DNA of 64,000 nucleotides from Sphingomonas albertensis. Lineage in GTDB: Bacteria > Pseudomonadota > Alphaproteobacteria > Sphingomonadales > Sphingomonadaceae. A program made the translations under genes and the position numbers. The stretch is taken from positions 1-64,000 of the forward strand of contig NZ_JACONT010000014.1 in assembly GCF_014358075.1 (NCBI RefSeq), given 5' to 3'. The notes beneath the pieces are model-generated. The model worked only from the letters and a program-made list of their open reading frames with translations, was not told the origin of the DNA and did no database searches. Of this stretch, positions 36,262-45,613 are shown one piece after another; the first letter of the stretch is position 1, and the number at the start of each line of letters is the position of its first letter.

Positions 36262-37210
36262 TCGGCCGCGTCGGGGTCGCCGCGATCTCGCGCGCGGCGG
36301 CCTCGAGCACCTCGGCGCGTGCCTTGGACGAGGCATGCGTACGACTGCGGAACAGCCCGCCGTCGATCGTGCCGCCCTTCTGCCGCCAGAATTTGGGCGC
36401 GGACATCGGATCGTATCCGGCATTGGCGAGCAGGTAGATCCCCAGCAGGTCCGCCTGGTCCTCCGTCTCGCGGATCAACCGGCCGTTGCGACCCAGCTCG
36501 GCCAGCATGCCGCGGTTGATCTTCGCCGCGTCGAGCCTGTCGCGGTGACGCAGGATGTTGTGCGCCAGCTCGTGCGAGACGACGACCGCGATCTCCTCGT
36601 CGGTATAATCCTCGAAGAAGCGCTCGCCGATCTGCACGATCGCGCCATCCGCCGTTGCGCCGAGCCCGCTGCCCAGCAGGATCTCGAACCGCGAGCGACA
36701 CCCGGCGACCGGCTGCACCGCGATCGGCAAACGCTTCCCTCCGCGCAGGATGGTCAACCGCAACGGTTGGGCGATCGGCGCCGCCGCGATCACCGCTTCC
36801 GCCGCATCGCGTGCCCTCGCGCCCTCTGTGGCATCCGCGCCCGGCAGCCCGGGTTGCTCGGTGTCGTTGATCGCGACGATCGAGTCGTTCGCGCGCAAAC
36901 CAGCCCGGTCCGCGGGCGCTCCCGGCACAACCGCCTCGACGCCGACCGTCGATTCGAAGCCGAACGCCGTCGCCGCGGACGGGCGCGCTGCCGGTCCATA
37001 TTGCGTCAGCGCATGGATCGGCATCCCGATCTGCGGTTGCTGTCGATCGCACAGCGCAGCGTTGGCGGTCGTCAGCCGGTAGGCGATCGTCGCGAGGCGG
37101 AGGTCGGCTGCACGCAACGTCTCGAAGAACGCGGGGCTGGGCGCGACCTCCTTGGCGGGCGAAGCGGCAGTGAGCAGCAGGAGCGGCAGCAGGCGGGGGA
37201 TCATCGACAT
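36218..37210 (-). CDS. M48 family metallopeptidase with N-terminal PDZ domain
   Basis: 330 aa with a probable signal peptide (MIPRLLPLLLLTAASPA). Next comes a PDZ-like domain at about residues 85-175 (VEAVVPGAPADRAGLRANDSIVAIND), then an M48 peptidase domain with the zinc motif HELAHNILRH near 220 and the downstream Glu in ETEDQADLLG. M48 proteases act in envelope protein quality control. The PDZ-before-protease order is less common than a protease alone or with TPRs. It converges on and overlaps wecC. Confidence 0.9.
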   Translation of the reverse strand: MSMIPRLLPLLLLTAASPAKEVAPSPAFFETLRAADLRLATIAYRLTTANAALCDRQQPQIGMPIHALTQYGPAARPSAATAFGFESTVGVEAVVPGAPADRAGLRANDSIVAINDTEQPGLPGADATEGARARDAAEAVIAAAPIAQPLRLTILRGGKRLPIAVQPVAGCRSRFEILLGSGLGATADGAIVQIGERFFEDYTDEEIAVVVSHELAHNILRHRDRLDAAKINRGMLAELGRNGRLIRETEDQADLLGIYLLANAGYDPMSAPKFWRQKGGTIDGGLFRSRTHASSKARAEVLEAAAREIAATPTRPIIPPVVATRDVPLR

Positions 37211-37362
37211 GAACCTCCCTTAGCCATCGCGCACGGCCGCGTCATGCCGCATAGGCACCGACGGCAGACGCTTGGCATACATTGCGACCGACCGTGGAAC
37301 ATCCTATGCGACCGCGCGTCCGATCAGCTCTGGTACATCTTCCCCTCCCCATCGATAGCGAC

Positions 37363-38163
37363 ATGATTTCAAAGCTTTTCAAGTCCCGTAGCAGCGCCAA
37401 GACGAACCAGCCCAGGATCCCCGACGGTCGCCGCGTCTATGCGGTGGGCGATATTCACGGCTGTGCGGACCTGCTCGACGAATTGATCGGCCTGATCGAG
37501 GCGGACGAGCGCGAGCGCGGCCCCGCAGAGACGACCATCGTGTTTCTCGGCGATATCGTCGATCGCGGCCCAGCCTCTGCCGCGGTGATCGACCGCCTGC
37601 ACCATCTTGCCGCCGCGCGCGCCGACGTGCGCTTCCTGCTCGGCAACCACGAGGAAATCTTCCTCGGCGCGCTCGACGGCGAGCCCAAGGCGCTGCGCCT
37701 GTTCTGCCGAATCGGCGGCCGCGAGACCATCCTGAGCTACGGTATGGACGCGACCGAATACGAACGGCTGGACTATGAGGAACTCGTCCACCGCATCGAC
37801 GCACTGGTGCCGGACGAGCACCGGGAGTTTTTGCGCCGCTTCGAAGACATGATCGTGATCGGCGACTACGCATTCGTCCACGCCGGCGTCCGTCCCGATA
37901 CGCCGCTCAACCTGCAGCGGACGTCGGACCTGCGCTGGATCCGCGATCCGTTCCTCGATCATCGCTCGACGCTGGAAAAGACCATCGTCCACGGCCACAC
38001 GATGACCGACGAGGTCGAGCGGCGCGGCCACCGGATCGGCATCGATACCGGCGCCTACGCCTCGGGCCGGTTGACCGCGCTCGGACTCGAGGGTACCGAG
38101 ACATGGTCGTTGCAGACCGCGGCGGATCCCGCCGGACGGGCGGATCAGGTTGGCGCGAAATAA
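37363..38163 (+). CDS. PPP-type metallophosphoesterase / protein serine-threonine phosphatase
   Basis: 266-aa calcineurin-like phosphoesterase with all metal motifs: GDIHGC (about 27), GDIVDRGP, GNHEE, then VHAGVRPDTPL and VHGHTM. The family includes the PrpA-type protein phosphatases and diadenosine tetraphosphatases; alphaproteobacteria have several copies of this short form. The start is the ATG giving MISKLFKSRS; the longer frame begins in a poorly conserved region. Substrate unknown. Confidence 0.9.
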   Translation: MISKLFKSRSSAKTNQPRIPDGRRVYAVGDIHGCADLLDELIGLIEADERERGPAETTIVFLGDIVDRGPASAAVIDRLHHLAAARADVRFLLGNHEEIFLGALDGEPKALRLFCRIGGRETILSYGMDATEYERLDYEELVHRIDALVPDEHREFLRRFEDMIVIGDYAFVHAGVRPDTPLNLQRTSDLRWIRDPFLDHRSTLEKTIVHGHTMTDEVERRGHRIGIDTGAYASGRLTALGLEGTETWSLQTAADPAGRADQVGAK

Positions 38164-38339
38164 CCTACGACAAGCAAACTGCCGCTTCTCCCACGGTTTT
38201 GGATCGGTATAAGGAGGGGGCGTCAGTGTGTTGCACTGCCGCAACAGTGCGGAAGACTTCGCACGGTTATCTAGACCTCGGTTGCCTCGGTGGCGGTTTC
38301 GTGCCAATGCCGGGCTGACGAGCACAAAGGGAGTTCATC

Positions 38340-38567
38340 ATGCGTCTTGGGAAATATCTCCTGACCGCAGCAGCAGCCACGATGGCAGTTGCTCCGGCCA
38401 TGGCAGCACCGGCAACTTCGTCGGCTACCGTTCGTTCGGGTTCGGTTTCGGCTGACAAGAACGAGCTGGCTGGCGGCGGCATCATCGTTGCGGTTCTCGC
38501 AGCAGCTGCAGTTGTCGCCGGTATCGTTATCGTTGCAGACAACGACGACGATTCGGACAGCAACTAA
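38340..38567 (+). CDS. small exported protein with acidic tail, unknown function
   Basis: 75 aa: a signal peptide ending at AMAAP (cut after about residue 22), a short Ser/Thr-rich part, a hydrophobic helix (GGGIIVAVLAAAAVVAGIVIV), and the tail ADNDDDSDSN. AAAGGGAG lies 9 bases before the ATG, a strong ribosome site, and a textbook terminator follows, so it is a well-expressed single-gene unit. It probably ends in the inner membrane with an acidic tail. Such short proteins are common in sphingomonads; no function is known to me. Confidence 0.8.
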   Translation: MRLGKYLLTAAAATMAVAPAMAAPATSSATVRSGSVSADKNELAGGGIIVAVLAAAAVVAGIVIVADNDDDSDSN

Positions 38568-38588
38568 GTCTTACGACTTTGTTTCGAG

Positions 38589-38618
38589 AAATAGCGGTCT
38601 TCGGGCCGCTATTTTTTT
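38589..38618 (+). terminator. Rho-independent terminator of the 75-aa protein gene
   Basis: Stem aaatagcggtc / ggccgctattt closed by a ttcg-type tetraloop, followed by a run of seven T. It starts 21 bases after the stop. Confidence 0.92.
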
Positions 38619-38994
38619 GCCTGCCGCAGATGCGGACCGCGCCGATAATCCGGGATCGCCCACCCGGATGCCCACTGACCCGGCCGCGCCGCGCCCTGTT
38701 GCAGCGCCGCAAGGACTGAGGGTGGCGACCACCAAAGCATACGACCTGACTTCGCAGGACATCCTCCGCTAGGCGCTTCAGGCCGCATCGATATTCACGA
38801 ACGAGCACGCGTAAACGCGCCCGGCCTCTACCGCCGACATCTCGCCGTTTTCCCGCAGAGGCTAGTTGGAGACAAATGGGCAGGGCGTCGCAGACGCGGC
38901 CGAGTGTCTAATACCATGTTACCGCACTGCGCCTGTCACTCAGGTAAGGTTAGCGACGCTCCCCCGCCTAGCGGTAATACCCGCCCAAACGAAA
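38619..38994. other. intergenic region without a supported gene
   Basis: Contains a 34-codon open frame at 38668-38772 (MPTDPAAPRP...) without a clear ribosome site, and otherwise no recognisable repeat, RNA or gene. It separates the 75-aa protein gene from the convergent FKBP gene. Confidence 0.4.
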
Positions 38995-39030
38995 AACGCG
39001 CCCCCGGACGACCAGGAGCGCGCTTGCAAA
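38995..39030 (-). terminator. terminator of the FKBP gene
   Basis: On the minus strand GCGCGCTCC and GGGGGCGCG form a GC-rich stem around an 8-10 base loop, followed by TTTTTCG. It lies about 50 bases after the FKBP stop. Confidence 0.75.
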
Positions 39031-39082
39031 TCCATGGAGACGGTGCTCAGGATCGTGACACCGGCAATCCGCCGGCCATCAC

Positions 39083-39655
39083 TCAGGGCTGCGGTTGGCC
39101 CGGTGCGCCACCCGGCATACCGCCCGGCGCGCCACGACCCATCTGCGCCTGGGCCTGCATCTGCTGCACCACGCTCTGCGGCAGGAAGTCGAGCAGTTCG
39201 ACGTCGAACACCAGCGTCGAGTTCGCCGGGATCGGCCCGGCCGCCTTGTCGCCATACCCCAGCGCCGGCTTCATCCAGAAGCGATACTTCGAGCCCTTCG
39301 GCATCAGCTTCAGCGCCTCGGAAAAGCCCGGAACGACGCCGGTCACCGGCATCGGCGTCGGCTGCTGCGACTTGTCGAAGGTCGTGCCGTTGAGCAGCTT
39401 GCCCTCGTAGTTCACCAGCGCGACGTCCGCATCGGTCGGCTTGGCCGCACCGGGCTTGCCGGGTGCGATCACCTTGTACTGCAACCCCGACGCGGTCACG
39501 ACCACGCCCTTGGCGCGGGCATTGCGTGCCAGCGGATCGTCGCCCTGGCGCGCGAGCGCGACCGCGGCGATCAGCGCGAGCGCGATACCGACCCAGAGAT
39601 AGACGAGATAGCTGCGCTTGGTGGGCTGCAGCGGCACTGCGGTGACGGTCGACAT
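39083..39655 (-). CDS. FKBP-type peptidyl-prolyl cis-trans isomerase, membrane-anchored
   Basis: 190 aa: a short cytoplasmic start, one TM helix (SYLVYLWVGIALALIAAVAL), then a periplasmic FKBP domain at about residues 50-155 (VVVTASGLQYKVIAPGKPG, VNYEGKLLNGTTFDKS, VPGFSEALKLMPKGSKYRFW, LGYGDKAAGPIPANSTLVFDVELL). The Gly/Met/Pro/Gln-rich tail after the domain is low complexity. It likely helps fold exported proteins. It lies downstream of rpsU on the same strand. Confidence 0.95.
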   Translation of the reverse strand: MSTVTAVPLQPTKRSYLVYLWVGIALALIAAVALARQGDDPLARNARAKGVVVTASGLQYKVIAPGKPGAAKPTDADVALVNYEGKLLNGTTFDKSQQPTPMPVTGVVPGFSEALKLMPKGSKYRFWMKPALGYGDKAAGPIPANSTLVFDVELLDFLPQSVVQQMQAQAQMGRGAPGGMPGGAPGQPQP

Positions 39656-39799
39656 CGGATCAAGGCCCTCAGATCATCTGGGATCATCTGGTCACGCCGG
39701 AGCGCCGCGCGTGCCGTTGGAAAGCAAGCGGGGGCGCCGTTCTCGGCCGCCCCCGTAAATACCGACCCGACCCGGTCACCGGGTCTGGTCGATCAGATC

Positions 39800-40006
39800 T
39801 TACCGTGCGCCGTCGCGCTCGGCGCGCTTGCGGTCGAGCTTGCGCGAACGACGAATCGCTGCTGCACGCTCGCGTGCGCGCTTCTCCGACGGCTTCTCAT
39901 AGTGCCGGCGCAGCTTCATCTCACGATACACGCCTTCGCGCTGCAGCTTCTTCTTGAGCGCGCGAAGGGCCTGGTCGACGTTGTTGTCGCGTACGATGAT
40001 CTGCAT
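39800..40006 (-). CDS. rpsU: 30S ribosomal protein S21
   Basis: 68-aa basic ribosomal protein: [22 protein letters not shown] then [21 protein letters not shown]. This is the usual short alphaproteobacterial form. A GC-rich hairpin (gggggcg / cgcccccg, 39729-39754) lies downstream but lacks a T run. The protein helps start translation by aiding mRNA binding. Confidence 0.97.
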   Translation of the reverse strand: MQIIVRDNNVDQALRALKKKLQREGVYREMKLRRHYEKPSEKRARERAAAIRRSRKLDRKRAERDGAR

Positions 40007-40226
40007 AAACCCGTTTAGCTCCGGTCGAATAGATTTTTGCCGTCGCGAATAGGTCCGCGCCGCATGAACTGGGGCCCCTATCAGGGGTCCGCCGGCGTTT
40101 CAAGCCAAACCCTATGCCGTTCGATCGAACCAGCGCGCGGACTGATCGCGGACACACGCCGCAACATCCCGAAACACCGGGGCCATAAGCCGTCCCCAGA
40201 CAGCCTTCCTCACCAGGGAGACTTTA

Positions 40227-41141
40227 GTGCAGCAGCTCGACCAAGCCCATCAAGACGATCACGGGCCCGACCATGGGCACAGCCTAGTCGAGGACATGGC
40301 GAAGATGCGGACGTTGTTGGCGCGCCGCCGTGCACTGAAATGGTTTGCTGGCGCTGGCACGTTCGCGCTGGTCTCCGGTTGCGGCGGTTCCGATTCGTCT
40401 GATGCCGTGACAGTGGTCACCGATACCACGCCTACCCCGACATCCACGGTGACCGCGACCCCGACTGCGACTGCGACGGCCACCACCTGCATCGTCGATT
40501 CGGCCGAGACCGCCGGCCCCTACCCCGCCGACGGCACCAACAGTTCGAGCGGATCGACCGCCAACGCGCTAACCGTATCGGGAATCGTCCGCAGCGACAT
40601 CCGCGCGAGCTTCATCGGCACCACCACCGTCGCGACGGGTACGCAATTGACGATCACGCTGACCGTGGTCGACGTCAACGCAGTGTGCGCGCCGCTCGCC
40701 AACTACGCGGTCTATCTCTGGCAGTGTGACCGCAACGGCAATTACTCACTCTACACCGCCCCGACTGAAAGCTATCTGCGCGGCGTGCAGGTAACGAATG
40801 CAGCGGGCCAGGTGACCTTCACGACGATCGTCCCCGGTTGCTACGAAGGTCGTTATCCGCACATGCATTTCGAAGTGTTCTCGACCCTGACGGCGGCGAC
40901 CGGCGGTCGCTATGCGGTGCTGACGTCTCAGCTCGCCATGCCCGCCGCGCTGTGCAACGCGGTTTATGCCGACACGACGCTCTACCCGGCGAGCGCGACC
41001 CGGTTCGCCAAGATTTCGACATCGAGCGACAATGTCTTCGGTGACAACACCGCCGCGCAGATCGCGCAGCAGACCCCGACCTTCGCGGGCTCCGTCGCCG
41101 ACGGCTACACCGCAAGCGCCGTGATCGGCATCACGCGCTGA
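40227..41141 (+). CDS. intradiol ring-cleavage dioxygenase family protein, exported lipoprotein
   Basis: 304 aa of the intradiol dioxygenase family. An N-terminal signal of Tat type (LLARRRALKWFAGAGTFALVSGC) has a lipobox-like SGC; a Thr/Pro/Ala-rich linker (about 60-90) follows. The dioxygenase fold keeps ETAGPYPAD, YAVYLWQCDRNGNYSLY and PHMHFEVF, but typical Tyr/His iron ligands are only partly evident. The GTG at 40227 has AGGGAG six bases upstream and keeps the His-rich start (DDHGPDHGH) that relatives share. Exported members of this group are widespread, and their substrate is unclear. Confidence 0.85.
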   Translation: MQQLDQAHQDDHGPDHGHSLVEDMAKMRTLLARRRALKWFAGAGTFALVSGCGGSDSSDAVTVVTDTTPTPTSTVTATPTATATATTCIVDSAETAGPYPADGTNSSSGSTANALTVSGIVRSDIRASFIGTTTVATGTQLTITLTVVDVNAVCAPLANYAVYLWQCDRNGNYSLYTAPTESYLRGVQVTNAAGQVTFTTIVPGCYEGRYPHMHFEVFSTLTAATGGRYAVLTSQLAMPAALCNAVYADTTLYPASATRFAKISTSSDNVFGDNTAAQIAQQTPTFAGSVADGYTASAVIGITR

Positions 41142-41198
41142 CGGGTGGCGGGTAGGCGCGCTATTTGCCGCCGCCCGCGCGGTCGCTAAGAGGCGCGC

Positions 41199-42629
41199 AT
41201 GACCCGCTCCCCCACGACGCTATACAACAGCCTCTCGCGACAGCTCGAGACGTTCACCCCGATCGATCCCACGAACGTCGGCATCTATTCCTGCGGCCCG
41301 ACGGTCTACAACTACGCGCATATCGGCAATCTGCGCGCCTACGTCTTCACCGACACGCTCAGCCGGGTGTTGACGTGGAAGGGCTATCCGCTCACCCATA
41401 TCATCAACATCACGGACGTCGGCCATCTGACCTCCGACGCGGATGTCGGCGACGACAAGATGGAAGCGGCAGCGAAGGCCAGCGGCCAGGATATCTGGGC
41501 GATCGCACGTCATTATACCGAGGCGTTCAAACGCAACCTCGACGACCTCAACATCCGCCCGCCGAGCAAATTCCCGCTCGCCACCGATCACATCGATGGC
41601 ATGATCGCGTTCGGCAAGGCGATCGCGGACAAGCATTGCTACCAGCTGCCGGACGGGCTGTATTTCGATACCTCGACGGTGCCCGATTATGGTCGCCTCG
41701 CCCGATCGCAGGACGATGCGGGCGAAAGCCGGATCGATCCGGTCGAGGGCAAGCGCCATCCGCAGGACTTCGCGATCTGGCGCACCTCGGCCCCGGGCGA
41801 GAACCGCCAGATGGAATGGGATTCGCCCTGGGGTCGCGGCGCGCCGGGCTGGCATCTCGAATGCTCGGTGATGAGCAAGCAGTATCTTGGCGACACGTTC
41901 GACATCCACACCGGCGGGATCGATCACCGCGAGATCCACCATCCCAACGAGATCGCGCAGAACCAGGCGCATTGCGAGTGCGGCGATACCGGCGCCACGC
42001 TGTGGATGCACAACAACTTCCTGGTCGAGCGCTCGGGCAAGATGTCGAAGTCGGGTGGCGCGTTCACCACGTTGCAGACGCTGGTCGACCGCGGCTTCCA
42101 CCCGCTCGCCTACCGACTGATGTGCCTTCAGGCGCATTATCGCAGCGAGCTGGAATTCTCGTGGGAGAACCTCGCTGCGGCTCAGACGCGGCTGAAGCGG
42201 CTCGCGATGACCGTCGAGACGCTGGCCGCCCGCGGCCTCGGCGGTCCGTCGGGTAGCGCGCTTGCCTACCGCGAACGGCTCGACGCCGCGGTATCGGACG
42301 ATCTAGCAACCCCGCGCGCGCTGCCGATCCTCGACGAACTGCTCGCAGACAAGCGCGTCGCGCCGGCGGATCGCCTCGACGCGCTGGTCGATTTCGACGC
42401 GGTGCTCGGCCTCGATCTTGGAACGATCCGCCGCGAAGACCTGCGCATCCGCCCGGTAACCGCGACGATCGATGAAGCCACCATCGCCGCCCGCCTGTCA
42501 GACCGCCGCGACGCCCGCGCCGCCAAGGACTTCGGCACGTCGGACGCGATCCGCGACGAACTGGCCGCCGCCGGCGTCGAGGTCATGGACGGCGACTCGC
42601 TAGGTTGGGACTGGAAGATCACGCTCTGA
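41199..42629 (+). CDS. cysS: Cysteinyl-tRNA synthetase
   Basis: 476-aa class I synthetase. It has CGPTVYNYAHIGNLRAY (HIGH motif plus the first zinc Cys), the other zinc ligands in LECSVMSKQY and GGIDHREIHHPNE, KMSKSGG near residue 285, and a C-terminal DALR-type helical domain. Complete and of usual length, it is followed by a family A repeat. Confidence 0.97.
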   Translation: MTRSPTTLYNSLSRQLETFTPIDPTNVGIYSCGPTVYNYAHIGNLRAYVFTDTLSRVLTWKGYPLTHIINITDVGHLTSDADVGDDKMEAAAKASGQDIWAIARHYTEAFKRNLDDLNIRPPSKFPLATDHIDGMIAFGKAIADKHCYQLPDGLYFDTSTVPDYGRLARSQDDAGESRIDPVEGKRHPQDFAIWRTSAPGENRQMEWDSPWGRGAPGWHLECSVMSKQYLGDTFDIHTGGIDHREIHHPNEIAQNQAHCECGDTGATLWMHNNFLVERSGKMSKSGGAFTTLQTLVDRGFHPLAYRLMCLQAHYRSELEFSWENLAAAQTRLKRLAMTVETLAARGLGGPSGSALAYRERLDAAVSDDLATPRALPILDELLADKRVAPADRLDALVDFDAVLGLDLGTIRREDLRIRPVTATIDEATIAARLSDRRDARAAKDFGTSDAIRDELAAAGVEVMDGDSLGWDWKITL

Positions 42630-42673
42630 GAAGCCCGCTCGACCAGCTTCGGCGATAAAACGCAGCGTCTCGA

Positions 42674-42794
42674 TCCTCCCCCGCCAGGGGGAGGTGGCGC
42701 CGAAGGCGACGGAGGGGGCGGACACGGAGCAGGGGTTATCGCGTCCTCCCCCTCCGTCAGGCTTCGCCTGCCACGTCCCCCTGGCGGGGGAGGA
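42674..42794. repeat. dispersed inverted-arm repeat, family A copy 2
   Basis: Left arm tcctcccccgccagggggag and right arm ctggcgggggagga, with the internal gcgccgaaggc and aggcttcgcct palindromes. It lies 45 bases after cysS and 64 bases before the dehydrogenase gene. Confidence 0.85.
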
Positions 42795-42857
42795 TTGCAA
42801 AAGGCACCCGCCCCACCCGAAACTTGACTCTCCCGGCCACCAACCGATGTTCCCCCA

Positions 42858-43796
42858 ATGAAAGCCGTCCTCCCAGCCGCCGCCCGCCCCCTCCTCGAAC
42901 CGCGCCTCCCCGCGGACCTCGACGCCGCCTGGTTCGCCAAGCCCGAAGAGGCCAACGCGATGATCGCGGACGCGGACATCGCGTGGGTCGACATGCAGCC
43001 GACCGAGCTCGTCGCCGACGCGATCCGCCACGCCGGGCCGGATCTCAAATGGGTCTCGACGATCTATGCCGGCCTCGACGCATTCCCGCTCGATACCCTG
43101 CGCGACAATGAGGTCACGCTGACCAACGGTGCCGGCATCAACGCGGTAGCGGTCGCCGAATACGCCGTGATGGCCACACTCGTCGCCGCCAAGCGCTTCG
43201 ACACGGTCCTCCGCGCGCAGGACCGCCACGAATGGCTGAAGGACGCGCCCGGCAAGATCGAACTCGCCGGCACCAGGGCGCTGATCATCGGTTACGGCAC
43301 GATCGGCCGGATGATCGGCGACCGCCTGAGCGCGTTCGGCGTCGACGTCACCGGCGTCACCCGCACCGGCCGCGACGGCACGATCACGCCCGATGCGTGG
43401 CGCGAGCAACTCGGCGACTTCGACTGGGTCGTCCTCGCCGCGCCCTCGACCGGTGCTACGCACGCGATGATCGGCCACGACGAACTCGCCGCGATGAAGC
43501 CGTCCGCGTGGCTGATCAACATCGCCCGCGGCGACATGATCGAGGACGACGCGCTGATCGCCGCGCTCACCGACGGCGGTATCGCGGGCGCTGTGCTCGA
43601 CCCGACCAACCCCGAGCCCCTGCCCGCCGATCACCCGCTCTGGTCGACGCCCAACGCCATCGTCACGATGCACCTGTCGGGCCGCAGCCAGACCACGATG
43701 TTCGCGCGCGGCGCCGCGCTGTTCCTCGAAAACCTCGCCGCGTTCCTGGCGGGCAAGCCGATGAAGAACGTCGCGGACCTCGACGCAGGGTATTGA
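42858..43796 (+). CDS. D-isomer specific 2-hydroxyacid dehydrogenase
   Basis: 312-aa NAD(P)-dependent dehydrogenase interconverting a 2-keto acid and a D-2-hydroxy acid. The catalytic-domain start is divergent. The cofactor domain has [15 protein letters not shown] (GxGxxG), [31 protein letters not shown] (catalytic Arg) and the His in TMHLSGRSQ. The closest groups are glyoxylate/hydroxypyruvate reductases, but specificity cannot be set. It is followed 98 bases later by the DAHP synthase gene. Confidence 0.9.
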   Translation: MKAVLPAAARPLLEPRLPADLDAAWFAKPEEANAMIADADIAWVDMQPTELVADAIRHAGPDLKWVSTIYAGLDAFPLDTLRDNEVTLTNGAGINAVAVAEYAVMATLVAAKRFDTVLRAQDRHEWLKDAPGKIELAGTRALIIGYGTIGRMIGDRLSAFGVDVTGVTRTGRDGTITPDAWREQLGDFDWVVLAAPSTGATHAMIGHDELAAMKPSAWLINIARGDMIEDDALIAALTDGGIAGAVLDPTNPEPLPADHPLWSTPNAIVTMHLSGRSQTTMFARGAALFLENLAAFLAGKPMKNVADLDAGY

Positions 43797-43894
43797 AACC
43801 AGCTGGCACACCCGCCCCAAAGCTTTACTTCATTGCGCGAAAAGGCGTTTTCCCGCATGGCCAGCCCCACAATTCACCAATCGGACGACATGAT

Positions 43895-45268
43895 ATGGCC
43901 GCGAACTGGGCCCCCGACAGCTGGACGCGTCACGAAGCACGACAGCTTCCCACCTACCCCGACGCCGCCGCGCTGACCGCCGCGACCGATCAGCTTGCGA
44001 CCTTCCCGCCGCTAGTCTTCGCCGGCGAAGCGCGCAACCTGACCGCGTCGCTCGCCGAGGTCGCGGCCGGCAAGGCGTTCCTGCTCCAGGGCGGCGATTG
44101 CGCCGAGAGCTTCGCCGAGCACAGCGCCAACAACATCCGCGATACGTTTCGCGTCATCCTTCAGATGGCCGTCGTCCTGACCTTCGCGTCGAAGCTCCCG
44201 GTCGTGAAGCTCGGCCGCATGGCCGGGCAGTTCGCGAAGCCGCGCTCGACCGATACCGAGACGATCGGCGGCGTCGAGCTACCCTCGTACCGCGGCGACA
44301 ACGTCAACGACATCGCCTTCACCGCAGAAGCTCGCGCGCCCGATCCGCGGCGCATGATCCGCGCCTATTCGCAGTCGGCTGCCACGCTCAACCTGCTGCG
44401 CGCGTTCGCACAGGGCGGCTATGCGAACCTCCATCAGGTTCACCGCTGGACGCACGACTTCATGGGCCGCAGCCCGTGGTCGAAGAAATATGCCGAGACC
44501 GCGGACCGGATCGGCGAGGCGCTCGAGTTCATGGCCGCCTGCGGGATCGACCCCGAGACCGTGCCGCAGCTCGCGCAGACGCATTTCTACACCAGCCACG
44601 AGGCGCTGCTGCTCCAGTACGAGCAGGCGCTGACCCGGCAGGATTCGCTGACCGGCGACTGGTACGACACCAGCGCGCATTTCCTGTGGATCGGCGACCG
44701 CACGCGCTTCGAGGGGTCTTCGCATGTCGAATACCTCCGCGGCATCGGCAACCCGATCGGCATCAAATGTGGACCAAGCCTCGAACCAGACGCGCTGCTG
44801 CGGATGCTCGACACGCTCAACCCCGGCCGGATCCCCGGTCGGATGACGCTGATCACGCGCTATGGCTATGACAAGATCGAGGCGAACCTGCCCCGTCTCG
44901 TCCGCGCCGTCACGCGCGAAGACCATCCGGTGGTGTGGAGCTGCGACCCGATGCACGGCAACGTCGTCAAGGCCGCCAACGGCTACAAGACACGTCCGTT
45001 CGACCGCATCCTCGCCGAAGTCCGCGGCTTCTTCGCGGTCCACCGCGCAGAAGGCACGCACGCCGGCGGCATCCACGCCGAGATGACCGGCCAGAACGTG
45101 ACGGAGTGCACCGGCGGCGCGGTCGACGTGACCGAGCAGTCGCTGGCCGACCGCTATCACACCCATTGCGACCCCCGCCTCAACGCCAGCCAGAGCCTCG
45201 AACTCGCCTTCCTCCTCGCCGAGATGCTCAACGAGGAAATGGCCGAGCGCAAGAAGGTCGCGGCCTGA
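43895..45268 (+). CDS. Class II 3-deoxy-7-phosphoheptulonate (DAHP) synthase
   Basis: 457-aa type II DAHP synthase, first enzyme of the shikimate pathway (PEP plus erythrose 4-phosphate). The start is the ATG giving [10 protein letters not shown]. Motifs: [31 protein letters not shown]-like [28 protein letters not shown] and [18 protein letters not shown]. It is of the short bacterial form without the Mycobacterium regulatory insert. Confidence 0.96.
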   Translation: MAANWAPDSWTRHEARQLPTYPDAAALTAATDQLATFPPLVFAGEARNLTASLAEVAAGKAFLLQGGDCAESFAEHSANNIRDTFRVILQMAVVLTFASKLPVVKLGRMAGQFAKPRSTDTETIGGVELPSYRGDNVNDIAFTAEARAPDPRRMIRAYSQSAATLNLLRAFAQGGYANLHQVHRWTHDFMGRSPWSKKYAETADRIGEALEFMAACGIDPETVPQLAQTHFYTSHEALLLQYEQALTRQDSLTGDWYDTSAHFLWIGDRTRFEGSSHVEYLRGIGNPIGIKCGPSLEPDALLRMLDTLNPGRIPGRMTLITRYGYDKIEANLPRLVRAVTREDHPVVWSCDPMHGNVVKAANGYKTRPFDRILAEVRGFFAVHRAEGTHAGGIHAEMTGQNVTECTGGAVDVTEQSLADRYHTHCDPRLNASQSLELAFLLAEMLNEEMAERKKVAA

Positions 45269-45350
45269 CAAAACGGCGGGCGTCGCAGGAAAAGTCGGCA
45301 GGTGTCTTGACGCCTGCCACCCCATTCCGTAGACGCCCGCATCTGCTAAC

Positions 45351-45425
45351 GGCCCCTTCGTCTAGCGGTTAGGACGACGCCCTCTCACGGCGTAAGCACG
45401 AGTTCGATTCTCGTAGGGGTCACCA
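45351..45425 (+). tRNA. tRNA-Glu (anticodon CTC), CCA encoded
   Basis: Acceptor GGCCCCT/AGGGGTC (one G-U), anticodon stem ACGCC/GGCGT with loop CTCTCAC, T-arm ACGAGTTCGATTCTCGT, discriminator A and encoded CCA. It lies 82 bases after the DAHP synthase gene. Confidence 0.97.
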
Positions 45426-45613
45426 GCTTCTCCATCATCGCAGGCTCGATCGTCAGCCGCCGACCACCCCGACGACATTAGCCGCGACCCGTGCCGCAGG
45501 TCCGTCGACCGCCACGCGACCTTCTCCCGTTTCTCCCGCAATAGGGTTACATTCGCGCCGTACCGCAACGACATGAGCCCGACGGTTCGATCGACGCAAA
45601 CGGAGAGACGCTG

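Noticed and set aside
38668..38772. 34-codon frame MPTDPAAPRP... between two terminators
   Set aside because: Short, no clear ribosome site, and Pro/Ala-rich as expected by chance in this GC content.
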